DNA of 64,000 bases from Saprospiraceae bacterium (GTDB lineage Bacteria > Bacteroidota > Bacteroidia > Chitinophagales > Saprospiraceae). Positions 16,562 to 24,644 of this stretch are shown one piece after another. The position numbers and the translations under genes are program-made. Under the pieces are notes generated by a model that did no database searches, was not told where the DNA came from, and saw nothing but the letters and a program-made list of their open reading frames with translations. The stretch is from the NCBI GenBank assembly GCA_016715465.1, contig JADKAA010000029.1, positions 2,418,001 through 2,482,000 on the forward strand, written 5' to 3'. Numbering within the stretch: position 1 is the stretch's first letter; each line of letters begins with the position of its first letter.

Positions 16562-18079
16562 TGCGTTTGCTTTTTTAGAAATCAGCCACAATCCGGAAAA
16601 GGTAAGCATGCCATTTAATATCAGGATTTCTATACCCAGCTTAAAGCCGTGAAACAGGGTGGTTGACCAGGATTGAAGTATTGTGGCTGGGGCCCCTGTC
16701 ATGCCGGTTTTGTGGATAAACCACTCGGCATTGTTGATAAAGTCCAGCGACAGGATGAGCAATGGGGAAAGCAGGCATATCCATAGTGCCCATTGATCTT
16801 TTACCTTTCTGGTGGTAAAGATGCCAAACACAAAAAGACCCAACAACGGACCGTAGGTGTAGCCGGCGAGTTTAAGAATGACGTCAATAATGGATTTATC
16901 ATCAATCCACTTAAAAACCATCACACACAGGAAAAACAACAAGGCAAAACTCAGGTGAACCGTCAGTCTTTTCTTTCGCTTTTGTGCCTCAGACCCCTTG
17001 TCGTTTTTATTCATGCCCAAAATATCAATACAAAATGACGAGGTCATGGCAGTAAGGGCTCCGTCCGCACTGGGAAACAAGGCAGAAATTAATCCTATGA
17101 TGAATATCATGCCTATGATGGGCGCCAGATAGCCTCCCAATGCAATGGATGGAAACAAGTCATCTCCTTTTACGTCCATTTGGTTTTGTTGCGCATACAG
17201 ATAAAGCAGGCCGCCCATCATCAGAAAAAGGAAGTTGACAATCAGAAGCACCGTAGCCAGGGTAAACATGTTTTTTTGCGAATCCTTCAGTGTTTTTACA
17301 CTGATGTTCTTTTGCATCATCTCCTGGTCAAGTCCTGTCATGGCAATGGTAATAAAGGCACCACCGAGAATCTGCTTCAGAAAAAAAGAGGAGGACTTAA
17401 CATCCATATTAAATACATGGGTGAGCTGTTCTCGGTTTAACAGCGCTATGGCTTCTCCAAAACCCAACTTCATTTGACTTAGTATGGCGCCAATACACAC
17501 CACAAGTCCCAGCAGCATAAAAGACGTTTGAAGCGTGTCTGTATACACAATGGTCTTCACGCCACCTTCAAAAGTGTACAGGAGGATCAGGAGCAGAATG
17601 ACAAAAGCCGTTACCCCAAAAGGGATGCCCATTTTATCCAGAATAAACAATTGAAGAATATTGACCACCAAAAACATACGGGCGGTAGCTCCCAGGGTTC
17701 GGGATATGATGAAAAAAACAGCACCCGTGCGGTATGAAACCGGGCCAAAGCGTTGGTCCAGATAATTATAGATCGAAGTCAGGTTCAGCCGGTAATACAA
17801 TGGCAGCAGAATATACATGACTGCGAGATAACCGAAAAAGTAGCCTATGACTACCTGGTAATATTGAAAGCCTGCAGACCCGACAGTGCCGGGTACACTC
17901 ACGAATGTGACCCCGGAAAGTGACGTGCCAACCATGCCAAATGCCACCAATATCCAGTTGCTGTTTTTGTTGCCGATGAAAAATGACTCGTTGTTGGCAT
18001 TTTTGGAAGTGCGCCAGGCTACGATAAGCAACAATAAAAAATAAGACAAAACAAAGGAAAATAGCAATAATGGTGACAT
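16553..18079 (-). CDS. Sodium:solute symporter (SSS family)
   Basis: 508 residues with about 13 hydrophobic segments, typical of the SSS family (LeuT fold). Family features are GTSLSGVTFVSVPGTVG at about residues 50-66 (broken helix 1), the conserved GLISALFPSADGALTAM near 330, and a long loop of charged residues (KNDKGSEAQKRKKR) around 355-370. It imports a solute with Na+ through the inner membrane. The substrate cannot be deduced: SSS members of this size in Bacteroidota carry sugars, sialic acid, iodide or vitamins, among others. It is not in an operon. The 3' end overlaps the convergent gene by 9 bp. Confidence 0.92.
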   Translation of the reverse strand: MSPLLLFSFVLSYFLLLLIVAWRTSKNANNESFFIGNKNSNWILVAFGMVGTSLSGVTFVSVPGTVGSAGFQYYQVVIGYFFGYLAVMYILLPLYYRLNLTSIYNYLDQRFGPVSYRTGAVFFIISRTLGATARMFLVVNILQLFILDKMGIPFGVTAFVILLLILLYTFEGGVKTIVYTDTLQTSFMLLGLVVCIGAILSQMKLGFGEAIALLNREQLTHVFNMDVKSSSFFLKQILGGAFITIAMTGLDQEMMQKNISVKTLKDSQKNMFTLATVLLIVNFLFLMMGGLLYLYAQQNQMDVKGDDLFPSIALGGYLAPIIGMIFIIGLISALFPSADGALTAMTSSFCIDILGMNKNDKGSEAQKRKKRLTVHLSFALLFFLCVMVFKWIDDKSIIDVILKLAGYTYGPLLGLFVFGIFTTRKVKDQWALWICLLSPLLILSLDFINNAEWFIHKTGMTGAPATILQSWSTTLFHGFKLGIEILILNGMLTFSGLWLISKKANASV

Positions 18080-18185
18080 ATGCAGGCTTTAATTGTGCAG
18101 TGAAGATATAAAAAGAATGTAAAATAGAAAATTAAAGCCCTATACCAATGAGTGGTTGTTTGAATTGTATGTCAGGTGTGTGCGA

Positions 18186-18440
18186 TCAAACAATATCCCC
18201 CAGCTCTTCTACTTCACCCATTTCCTTTAAGTAACCAAATACCTTGTGTGCCTCATCCTCATCGACAATGCCAATGGCCACGCCGACGTGGACCAGCACA
18301 TAATCATCGATGGCAGCTTCAGGCACCATGGACAAATTTACCTGTCGCAGGATGCCACCAAAGGATACCTTCGCTGTGCGAAAGGTATTGTCCAGTTGGG
18401 ATGAAATTTCTATTATTTTACCGGGAATGGCCAGACACAT
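18186..18440 (-). CDS. hypC: Hydrogenase assembly chaperone HypC/HybG
   Basis: 84 residues starting MCLAIPGKI, the invariant HypC opening. Cys2 binds the Fe(CN)2CO unit handed from HypD to the hydrogenase large subunit. The middle (QVNLSMVPEA, DDYVLVHVGVAI) matches the OB-fold of the family. It is last in the leftward run small protein-hypA-hypB-hypC, 11 bp after hypB. The partner genes hypD, hypE and hypF are not in this window, so they must be elsewhere in the genome if the hydrogenase is functional. Confidence 0.95.
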   Translation of the reverse strand: MCLAIPGKIIEISSQLDNTFRTAKVSFGGILRQVNLSMVPEAAIDDYVLVHVGVAIGIVDEDEAHKVFGYLKEMGEVEELGDIV

Positions 18441-18451
18441 TTTGTACGGTT

Positions 18452-19201
18452 TTATGACATTACAGCTTCGTTATAAGCATAAGATTTTTCCTTAAGCCAG
18501 TCGTACCACTTTGTCATGCCTTCTCCCGAGGTACAGCTTAGGGTAATGATTTCGAGGTTGGGGTTGACTTTTTTGGCATTTTCTATGGCCTTGTCTAGGT
18601 CAAATTTCACATACGGTAACAAATCGGTTTTATTGATGATACAGAGATGGGAGGTGTGAAACATATCGGGATACTTCAGCGGCTTATCATCTCCTTCTGT
18701 TACACTCATCACCACGACACGCTCTCCTTCTCCCAGGTCAAACATAGCCGGACAAACCAGGTTGCCCACATTTTCAATAAAGAGAATCGAATTTTCTGCG
18801 GGTTTTAACCCTTGCAATGCGTGCAGAATCATATGGGCGTCGAGGTGGCAGCCCTTACCCGTATTGATTTGCGTGACTTTGGTTCCCGTGGCGTGAATTC
18901 GGTCTGCATCATTAGTCGTCTGTTGATCGCCTTCAATCACCACAAAAGGATATTTGTCTTTGAGGTCGGTAAGTGTTCTTTCCAGCAAGGTGGTTTTACC
19001 CGAACCCGGCGAACTTACCAGGTTGAGACATAAGATATTTTTGGCATTAAAATAACCCCTGTTGCGCTCTGCCAGTAAATTGTTTTCATAGAGGATGTCT
19101 TTTTCCACCTCAATGATCTTTTTTGATCCACTGTGGTTATGGGTGTGCCCATGTTCATGGTGTTCATGACTTTCTGTACCGCATCCGCAAACTCCACACA
19201 T
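18452..19201 (-). CDS. hypB: Hydrogenase nickel incorporation GTPase HypB
   Basis: 249 residues. The N-terminus has CGVCGC (a high-affinity Ni site) and a His-rich stretch (HEHHEHGHTHNH) for nickel storage. The SIMIBI GTPase follows, with P-loop SSPGSGKTT (about 64-72), the metal-site CHLDAHM, NVGNLVCPAMFDLGE, and NKTDLLPY for guanine. It delivers Ni2+ to the large subunit with HypA and hydrolyses GTP. Order hypA-hypB-hypC with 18- and 11-bp gaps indicates one operon divergent from the structural genes. Confidence 0.97.
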   Translation of the reverse strand: MCGVCGCGTESHEHHEHGHTHNHSGSKKIIEVEKDILYENNLLAERNRGYFNAKNILCLNLVSSPGSGKTTLLERTLTDLKDKYPFVVIEGDQQTTNDADRIHATGTKVTQINTGKGCHLDAHMILHALQGLKPAENSILFIENVGNLVCPAMFDLGEGERVVVMSVTEGDDKPLKYPDMFHTSHLCIINKTDLLPYVKFDLDKAIENAKKVNPNLEIITLSCTSGEGMTKWYDWLKEKSYAYNEAVMS

Positions 19202-19219
19202 ATTTAATTTTTTAATTGT

Positions 19220-19564
19220 TTAATCGGCAAAGGTCAGCGTTTTTACCCTGAATTCCCTGCCATTGATGATGTCTAAAAAATGACTGCCACATTGGGGACA
19301 GGCATCAAAAAATTGCTGCAATTCAAATTGTGCTGAGCACTCGAGGCATTTGGCTTTTGCATCGATACGGTTGATTTTGATGACGGCATCAGCAAGAACG
19401 GAGTCTCGCACGCCTTGTTTCCAGGCAAAGTCAAAAGCCCCCATTTCCACGGTTGTGAGTTTGCCGATGTCCACTTCTATTTCTTCTACTTTAGTCAGAC
19501 CTGCTTTTGTAGCCTCTTTTTCTGCGATATCCACAATGCCCATGACCAAAGACAACTCATGCAT
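19220..19564 (-). CDS. hypA: Hydrogenase nickel metallochaperone HypA
   Basis: 114 residues. MHEL at the N-terminus supplies the Ni ligand His2. The zinc site is formed by CLEC and CPQC, 17 residues apart (about residues 74-96). It carries nickel to the large-subunit precursor together with HypB, encoded 18 bp downstream. The gene starts 4 bp after the stop of a small HPGHGD membrane protein, so the two are very likely co-translated. Confidence 0.96.
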   Translation of the reverse strand: MHELSLVMGIVDIAEKEATKAGLTKVEEIEVDIGKLTTVEMGAFDFAWKQGVRDSVLADAVIKINRIDAKAKCLECSAQFELQQFFDACPQCGSHFLDIINGREFRVKTLTFAD

Positions 19565-19568
19565 GGTA

Positions 19569-19766
19569 CTACGCTGTCTTTCTTTTGACCATGAATTTTA
19601 CGATGGCGACCAAAGCCACTACTGCTGCCAAAGGAAAAATAAGATGGTTAATTTCTTTAAAATAGTGAATGATGGAATACCCATCTGAATCACCATGCCC
19701 AGGATGAGCCATTACAGCCAATGGACACAACAGCATGGCTACAATTTTTAATGTCATTTGTTTCAT
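19569..19766 (-). CDS. Small HPGHGD membrane protein heading the hypABC operon
   Basis: 65 residues from the ATG at 19766. I prefer this to an ATG at 19844, whose extra 26 residues look like untranslated leader. A signal peptide (MKQMTLKIVAMLLCPLAVMA) would be cut to expose HPGHGD. A short loop, IIHYFKEINH, then leads to one transmembrane helix (LIFPLAAVVALVAIVKF) and a basic end VKRKTA. The mature N-terminus resembles that of HupE/UreJ nickel permeases (HPGH), but the rest of that family is missing. The gene is 4 bp upstream of hypA, so a role in metal supply to the hydrogenase is plausible but inferred. Confidence 0.7.
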   Translation of the reverse strand: MKQMTLKIVAMLLCPLAVMAHPGHGDSDGYSIIHYFKEINHLIFPLAAVVALVAIVKFMVKRKTA

Positions 19767-19982
19767 AATCTGTTTGTTTAATTTAAATAAAACAGATGGG
19801 CCACATAATATTATACAAAGCCCACTTAACGAAAATAAATACAATTATTAGCTAATGTTATGACACATATCATTCTGCTTATTGAGCGGTATCATAAAAT
19901 AAAGTGAAACCATGGGAATAACTTATACAATCATTATATGAATCTTTTTTGCATTCTGCCATCATCATAAATTAATCAACAC

Positions 19983-21110
19983 ATGAATTCAGAAGCCAGT
20001 AAAAAACAGCCCACATATTATGAAGAGATCCGCTTAAAGGGATATTCCCGGCGGGATTTTATGAAGTTTGCCAGCATGATGGCAGCTTTTATGGGCTTGG
20101 AAAGCTCGGCCATTGGTCAAGTGGTCAAGGCTCTGGAAACCAATTCCAGGGTTCCTGTGATTTGGATGCACTTTCAGGAGTGTACGTGTTGCAGCGAGAG
20201 CTTTATCCGTTCTTCCCACCCCATCGTCGCAGACATCTTGTTGGATATGATTTCTTTGGATTACTCAGAAACCTTAATGGCTGCCTCGGGCGTGCAGGCA
20301 GAAGCTGCGTTGAAAAATACACTTGAAAAATACAAAGGCAAATATATCCTCTGTGTAGAAGGCAGTGTGCCTGTGGCCGCTGATGGTGTCTATTGTATGA
20401 TTGGTGGAAAAACATCTCTTCAGGTTCTACATGAAGTGGCCGAAGGAGCTGCTGCCGTAATTGCATGGGGCAGTTGTGCCAGCAATGGCTGTGTACAATC
20501 CGCAAAACCCAATCCAACTTCAGCAACACCAATCCACAAATTATTGAAAGGCATACCGGTAATCAAGGTGCCGGGCTGTCCTCCGATTGGTGAAGTGATG
20601 GCGGGTGTCATCGTACACTACCTTACTTTTGGAAAGATTCCGGAACTTGACAGAATTGGCAGGCCCAAAGCTTTTTACAGCAAGCGTGTGCATGACAGTT
20701 GCTACCGAAGGCCATTTTACGACGCAGGTTTGTTTGTAGAAACCTTTGATGATGAGAACGCCAAAAAAGGATATTGCCTGTATAAAGTGGGTTGTAAAGG
20801 GCCATCAACGTATAATGCCTGTGGTGTCATGCGTTGGAATGAAGGCACGAGTTTTCCTATCCAGTCGGGTCACCCCTGTATTGGCTGCAGTGAGGAGAAT
20901 TTCTGGGATAATGGAAGAATGTATGAAAGGGCATCTGCCTTTTCCGGCTTTGGTATTGAAGCCGATGCCGACAAATGGGGTAAGGTAGCCCTGGGCGTAA
21001 CCGCTGCCGCTGTGGCAGGGCACGCCATTGCCACTAACATCACCAAATACAAAAAAATTCATGAACTGGAGGCCGAAGGAAAAGAAGGCGAAAAGGATGT
21101 GATATCTTAA
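19983..21110 (+). CDS. hyaA: [NiFe]-hydrogenase small subunit, oxygen-tolerant Hya type
   Basis: 375 residues. A Tat signal (SRRDFMKF, Arg23-Arg24) directs export of the folded heterodimer. ECTCCSESF (Cys67, 69, 70), WGSCASNGC (Cys165, Cys170) and VPGCPP (Cys199) provide six cysteines at the proximal cluster. These correspond one-for-one, with a constant offset of 50, to the six ligands of the [4Fe-3S] cluster of E. coli hydrogenase 1. The medial/distal cluster motifs ([31 protein letters not shown]) follow. A C-terminal helix ([15 protein letters not shown]) anchors the enzyme to the membrane. It opens the hyaABCD-like operon. H2 oxidation coupled to quinone via cytochrome b is the expected role. 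Confidence 0.96.
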   Translation: MNSEASKKQPTYYEEIRLKGYSRRDFMKFASMMAAFMGLESSAIGQVVKALETNSRVPVIWMHFQECTCCSESFIRSSHPIVADILLDMISLDYSETLMAASGVQAEAALKNTLEKYKGKYILCVEGSVPVAADGVYCMIGGKTSLQVLHEVAEGAAAVIAWGSCASNGCVQSAKPNPTSATPIHKLLKGIPVIKVPGCPPIGEVMAGVIVHYLTFGKIPELDRIGRPKAFYSKRVHDSCYRRPFYDAGLFVETFDDENAKKGYCLYKVGCKGPSTYNACGVMRWNEGTSFPIQSGHPCIGCSEENFWDNGRMYERASAFSGFGIEADADKWGKVALGVTAAAVAGHAIATNITKYKKIHELEAEGKEGEKDVIS

Positions 21111-21139
21111 ATAACCAATCACCCTAAACATTATTTAGC

Positions 21140-22864
21140 ATGAGTAAAAGAATAGTTGTTGATCCCATCACCAGAATCGAGGGTCATCTCAGGATAGAAG
21201 TGGATATTGAAAATGGTAAAATTAAAGACGCGTATAGCAGTGGTACCATGGTTCGTCTCATTGAAGAAATCCTCAAAGGGAGAGATCCGAGGGATGCATG
21301 GGCCTTTGTTGGTCGAGTTTGTGGCGTATGTACCTCTGTGCACTCCCTTACCTCTGTAAGGGCCGTTGAAGATGCGCTGGACATCGTAGTGCCTCCCAAC
21401 GCAGAACTGGTGAGAAACATCATGCACTGTGCTCAGTATATGCACGACCACGTGGTGCATTTTTATCACCTGCATGCCATGGACTGGGTAGATGTGGTCA
21501 ATGCCTTAAAAGCTGATCCTAAAAAGACATCTGAACTTGCTCAGAGCATTTCTCACTGGCCTAAAAGTTCGCCGGGATATTTCAGCGACATCCAGAAAAG
21601 AATTGGCAATTTTGTGGCCAGTGGTCAGTTGGGTATTTTTGCCAATGGTTACTGGGGCCACCCTGCCTACAAACTTCCTGCAGAGGTAAATCTTATCGGC
21701 CTCGCCCACTACCTGGAAGCCCTGGAGTGGCAAAAAGAAATAGTAAAAGTTCACGCGATCTTTGGTGGCAAGAATCCACACCCCAACTTCCTGGTGGGTG
21801 GTATGGCTTGTGCCATCGGCATTGACGATGTGAGCGGACTCAATGCAGAACGACTTGCCATGGTGGGTCAACTGCTCATCGAAGGTAAAAAATTTATCGA
21901 ACAGGTATATATTCCTGATCTTATGGCCATCGCTTCCTTCTACAAGGACTGGGGTGCCATCGGCGGCGGACTGGGCAACTACCTGGTGTACGGAGACCTC
22001 CCAACCAATGGTTACCGCGACCGCACCGCGCTCAAATTTCCACAGGGCGCCATCCTCAATAAAGACATCAGTAAGGTATATGATGTTGACCTTCGCCAGG
22101 ATGAGGAAGTACAGGAATTCATCACCCACTCATGGTATGAATATGCCGGTGGTGAAGCAATTGGCCTGCACCCATGGAAAGGGGAAAGTAAGATCAATTA
22201 TACCGGGCCTAAACCACCGTTTGATCAGCTCAATGTGGAAGACAAATACAGTTACCTGAAGACACCGCGTTGGAAAGGACATGCCATGGAGGTGGGTCCC
22301 CTTTCAAGAGTGCTGGTAGGGTATGCCCGTGGTGTGGAAGAATACAAAGCCGTTGTGGATAAAGCACTTAAAGATCTCAATGTGCCGGTTACTGCCCTGT
22401 TTTCTACACTGGGTCGTACTGCTGCCCGCGGTCTGGAAAGTGTGCTTTCCGCACAATGGGGCATGGAGTTTTATGACCAGTTGATAACCAACATCCGCAA
22501 TGGAGATACCCGCATGGCAGAGATGTCAAGATTTGAACCGGCTACCTGGCCTCAGAAAGCAGTCGGTGTAGGTTGCTCTGAAGCTCCAAGGGGGGCACTT
22601 GCCCACTGGATCAACATTGAAGACCAAAAAATTGCGAATTATCAATTGGTGGTTCCTACCACATGGAATGCATCCCCAAGGGATAGTAAAGGAGAAATGT
22701 CTGCCTATGAATCTTCACTCATCGATACCCCGGTTGCCAATGAAAGCCAGCCATTGGAATTGCTCAGAACGATTCACAGCTTTGACCCTTGCATGGCTTG
22801 CGCAGTGCACCTGTATGATGAAAATGGCAAGACCATAGGACGGGTAAGTGTGGTTGGAGATTAA
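21140..22864 (+). CDS. hyaB: [NiFe]-hydrogenase large subunit
   Basis: 574 residues; carries the Ni-Fe(CN)2CO active site. The N-terminal motif is RVCGVCTSVH (Cys61, Cys64, His68). The C-terminal motif is DPCMACAVH (Cys551, Cys554, His557). A 17-residue tail after His557 (LYDENGKTIGRVSVVGD) is the peptide removed by the maturation protease after nickel insertion, here encoded two genes downstream. Length and spacing are those of group 1 uptake hydrogenases. It starts 29 bp after the small subunit and 17 bp before the cytochrome b gene. It is exported through the small subunit's Tat signal. Confidence 0.97.
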   Translation: MSKRIVVDPITRIEGHLRIEVDIENGKIKDAYSSGTMVRLIEEILKGRDPRDAWAFVGRVCGVCTSVHSLTSVRAVEDALDIVVPPNAELVRNIMHCAQYMHDHVVHFYHLHAMDWVDVVNALKADPKKTSELAQSISHWPKSSPGYFSDIQKRIGNFVASGQLGIFANGYWGHPAYKLPAEVNLIGLAHYLEALEWQKEIVKVHAIFGGKNPHPNFLVGGMACAIGIDDVSGLNAERLAMVGQLLIEGKKFIEQVYIPDLMAIASFYKDWGAIGGGLGNYLVYGDLPTNGYRDRTALKFPQGAILNKDISKVYDVDLRQDEEVQEFITHSWYEYAGGEAIGLHPWKGESKINYTGPKPPFDQLNVEDKYSYLKTPRWKGHAMEVGPLSRVLVGYARGVEEYKAVVDKALKDLNVPVTALFSTLGRTAARGLESVLSAQWGMEFYDQLITNIRNGDTRMAEMSRFEPATWPQKAVGVGCSEAPRGALAHWINIEDQKIANYQLVVPTTWNASPRDSKGEMSAYESSLIDTPVANESQPLELLRTIHSFDPCMACAVHLYDENGKTIGRVSVVGD

Positions 22865-22881
22865 ACCTTAAAACAAAGATC

Positions 22882-23622
22882 ATGGCAACTAAATATCTAC
22901 ACATCCCAAGGTTAAGGAGGATTTATGTATGGGAATTACCGGTTAGACTCTATCACTGGCTAAATGTTTTGGCCATCATTGTCCTCGTTGCTACCGGATT
23001 TTACATCGCCAATCCGTTGGCATTGATGAGCCAGAAAGAAGCAGCCAATGCTTTTACCATGGGCTGGGTAAGGTTCCTGCATTTTACCGCAGCCTATATC
23101 TTTTTCTTCAATTTTTTATTCCGGATTTACTGGGGTTTTGTGGGCAACAAATATGCTAACTGGAAACAATTCATTCCCACCTCAAAGCGCTTCTTTAAAG
23201 AGATTTGGAGCGTCATTCGCATGGATATTCTGTTTCAAAAAAACAGACCAGGGCAAAGAGAACACCTGAGCATTGGTCACAATGCCCTGGCAGGCCTGAC
23301 CTACTTTTTTGTTTTCCTTCTTTTTTTAGTGCAATGCCTTACCGGCTTTGGGTTATACGCAGCGATGTCTGACTGGTGGCTGCCACAGCTTTTCGCCTGG
23401 GTTCCGGCTTTCTTCGGTGGCGACATCGTCATGAGACAAGTTCACCACTGGGCCATGTGGCTATTCATCCTCTTTACCGTCATTCATGTGTATCTTGTTT
23501 TTTATCACGATTATGTGGAAGGCAGGGGTGAAATCAGCAGCATGGGCGGAGGCTGGAAATTTATCGAAGAAGAGTTTTTTGAAAAAGAAAAACCGCATAC
23601 ACCCAATCCCCATAAACCTTAA
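22882..23622 (+). CDS. hyaC: Ni/Fe-hydrogenase b-type cytochrome subunit
   Basis: 246 residues with four transmembrane helices. It takes electrons from the hydrogenase and passes them to the quinone pool. Heme-ligand histidines are visible in LYHWLNVL (helix 1), FLHFTAAY (helix 2), and the last helix region VHHWAMW and VIHVYLVFYHDY. This is the HyaC/HupC pattern. The soluble C-terminus is short (GEISSMGGGWKF). It lies between the large subunit and the protease genes with small gaps, as in other group 1 operons. Confidence 0.95.
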   Translation: MATKYLHIPRLRRIYVWELPVRLYHWLNVLAIIVLVATGFYIANPLALMSQKEAANAFTMGWVRFLHFTAAYIFFFNFLFRIYWGFVGNKYANWKQFIPTSKRFFKEIWSVIRMDILFQKNRPGQREHLSIGHNALAGLTYFFVFLLFLVQCLTGFGLYAAMSDWWLPQLFAWVPAFFGGDIVMRQVHHWAMWLFILFTVIHVYLVFYHDYVEGRGEISSMGGGWKFIEEEFFEKEKPHTPNPHKP

Positions 23623-23631
23623 ATTAGTTAT

Positions 23632-24096
23632 ATGGAAAAGTCCACCTTAATCCTTGGCATTGGCAACCTGTTGATGGGTGATGAAGGGCTCGGCGTCCAC
23701 TTCGCCAACCGCCTTGCTGCAAAATCATTGCCTGAGGGAGTAGATGTTTTAGATGGCGGTACAGGAGGTTTTCACCTGTTGGAATATTTGACATCCCACG
23801 AGCACATCATCATGGTAGATGCCACCATGGATGGACACCCTGTTGGTACCATCAGAAAGATTAAACCCCGTTTTGCTTCGGATTTTCCACGCGCAATGAG
23901 CACCCACGACATCGGACTCAAAGACCTGGTAAGTGCACTGCAGTTGCTCGGTAAAATGCCTGAAATCGATTTATACGTGGTGAGCATCGAGTCACTTCAA
24001 CAACAGTTTGTCGGACTGTCACCTGAAATTGAGGAGGCGGTAAATAAATTAGCCGATGAAATTATGGATCAGCTGCATGCGGTGGCGATTTGGTAA
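23632..24096 (+). CDS. hyaD: Hydrogenase maturation protease (HyaD/HupD family)
   Basis: 154 residues. It cuts the C-terminal tail from the large subunit once nickel is in place. GIGNLLMGDEGLG with the Ni-sensing Glu (about residues 10-22), VDATMDGH (Asp, about 62) and the STHDIGLKD segment with its His (about 93) are the three metal-site regions of the family. It is the last gene of the rightward operon, 9 bp after the cytochrome. The accessory hyaE/hyaF homologues of enterobacteria are not found here. Confidence 0.94.
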   Translation: MEKSTLILGIGNLLMGDEGLGVHFANRLAAKSLPEGVDVLDGGTGGFHLLEYLTSHEHIIMVDATMDGHPVGTIRKIKPRFASDFPRAMSTHDIGLKDLVSALQLLGKMPEIDLYVVSIESLQQQFVGLSPEIEEAVNKLADEIMDQLHAVAIW

Positions 24097-24167
24097 ATAT
24101 CTATTTGCCCGGTTATGAATAAACTGAATTAGCTTAGGCTTAATCTGACAGCATGTGAAAAACTGAA

Positions 24168-24644
24168 TTAATCTATTTTTAGTACTTCACTAACCCGCTG
24201 AATAAACCCTGTTTTATCTTCAAAAACCTGACTGAAATTCTTACCCCCTGCTTTAAAATGAGGTCTTTGTTTATTGGCAATATGACCATATTGCCTCTTG
24301 TATATCGTAACATCTGCGTCTCTTTTAAATAGGGCAATAGTATTAATTAATTGGTTTCTTGCTTTACCAGCCCACCGACCTCCATCACTATCTTTTAATT
24401 CAAGGAAAACAATAACATCATCGTAAGTTAGCAGACTTTCACATCTTTCTCCTTCACTCTGAGGAATATTCAAACAGCCGTCGATGGCAATGTGTGTTAC
24501 AACCTTAGCTCCAGCGTTATCTATCCAAAGATTCCATTCATTAGGGTTTGAAAACGAGAGTGTTGATGGAGGAGCATCATAAATGCCAAAGATCGTTTCG
24601 TTGGTTTGATGTTTGCATTGGGGTTGAAAAAAATCTATCGCCAT
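24168..24644 (-). CDS. Nuclease-like partner protein of the AAA ATPase
   Basis: 158 residues, no signal or membrane segment. The centre reads DDVIVFLELKDSDGGRWAGK followed by a helix QLINTIALF. The D-x(n)-E-L-K arrangement resembles the core of PD-(D/E)XK nuclease folds (Asp, then Glu-x-Lys on the next strand). This is a pattern likeness only. The gene overlaps the 3' end of the ATPase by 10 bp, so the two are translationally coupled. It lies in DNA that is visibly more AT-rich than the hydrogenase operon next to it. It may form a two-gene defence or DNA-processing unit with the ATPase. The catalytic role is unproven. Confidence 0.6.
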   Translation of the reverse strand: MAIDFFQPQCKHQTNETIFGIYDAPPSTLSFSNPNEWNLWIDNAGAKVVTHIAIDGCLNIPQSEGERCESLLTYDDVIVFLELKDSDGGRWAGKARNQLINTIALFKRDADVTIYKRQYGHIANKQRPHFKAGGKNFSQVFEDKTGFIQRVSEVLKID

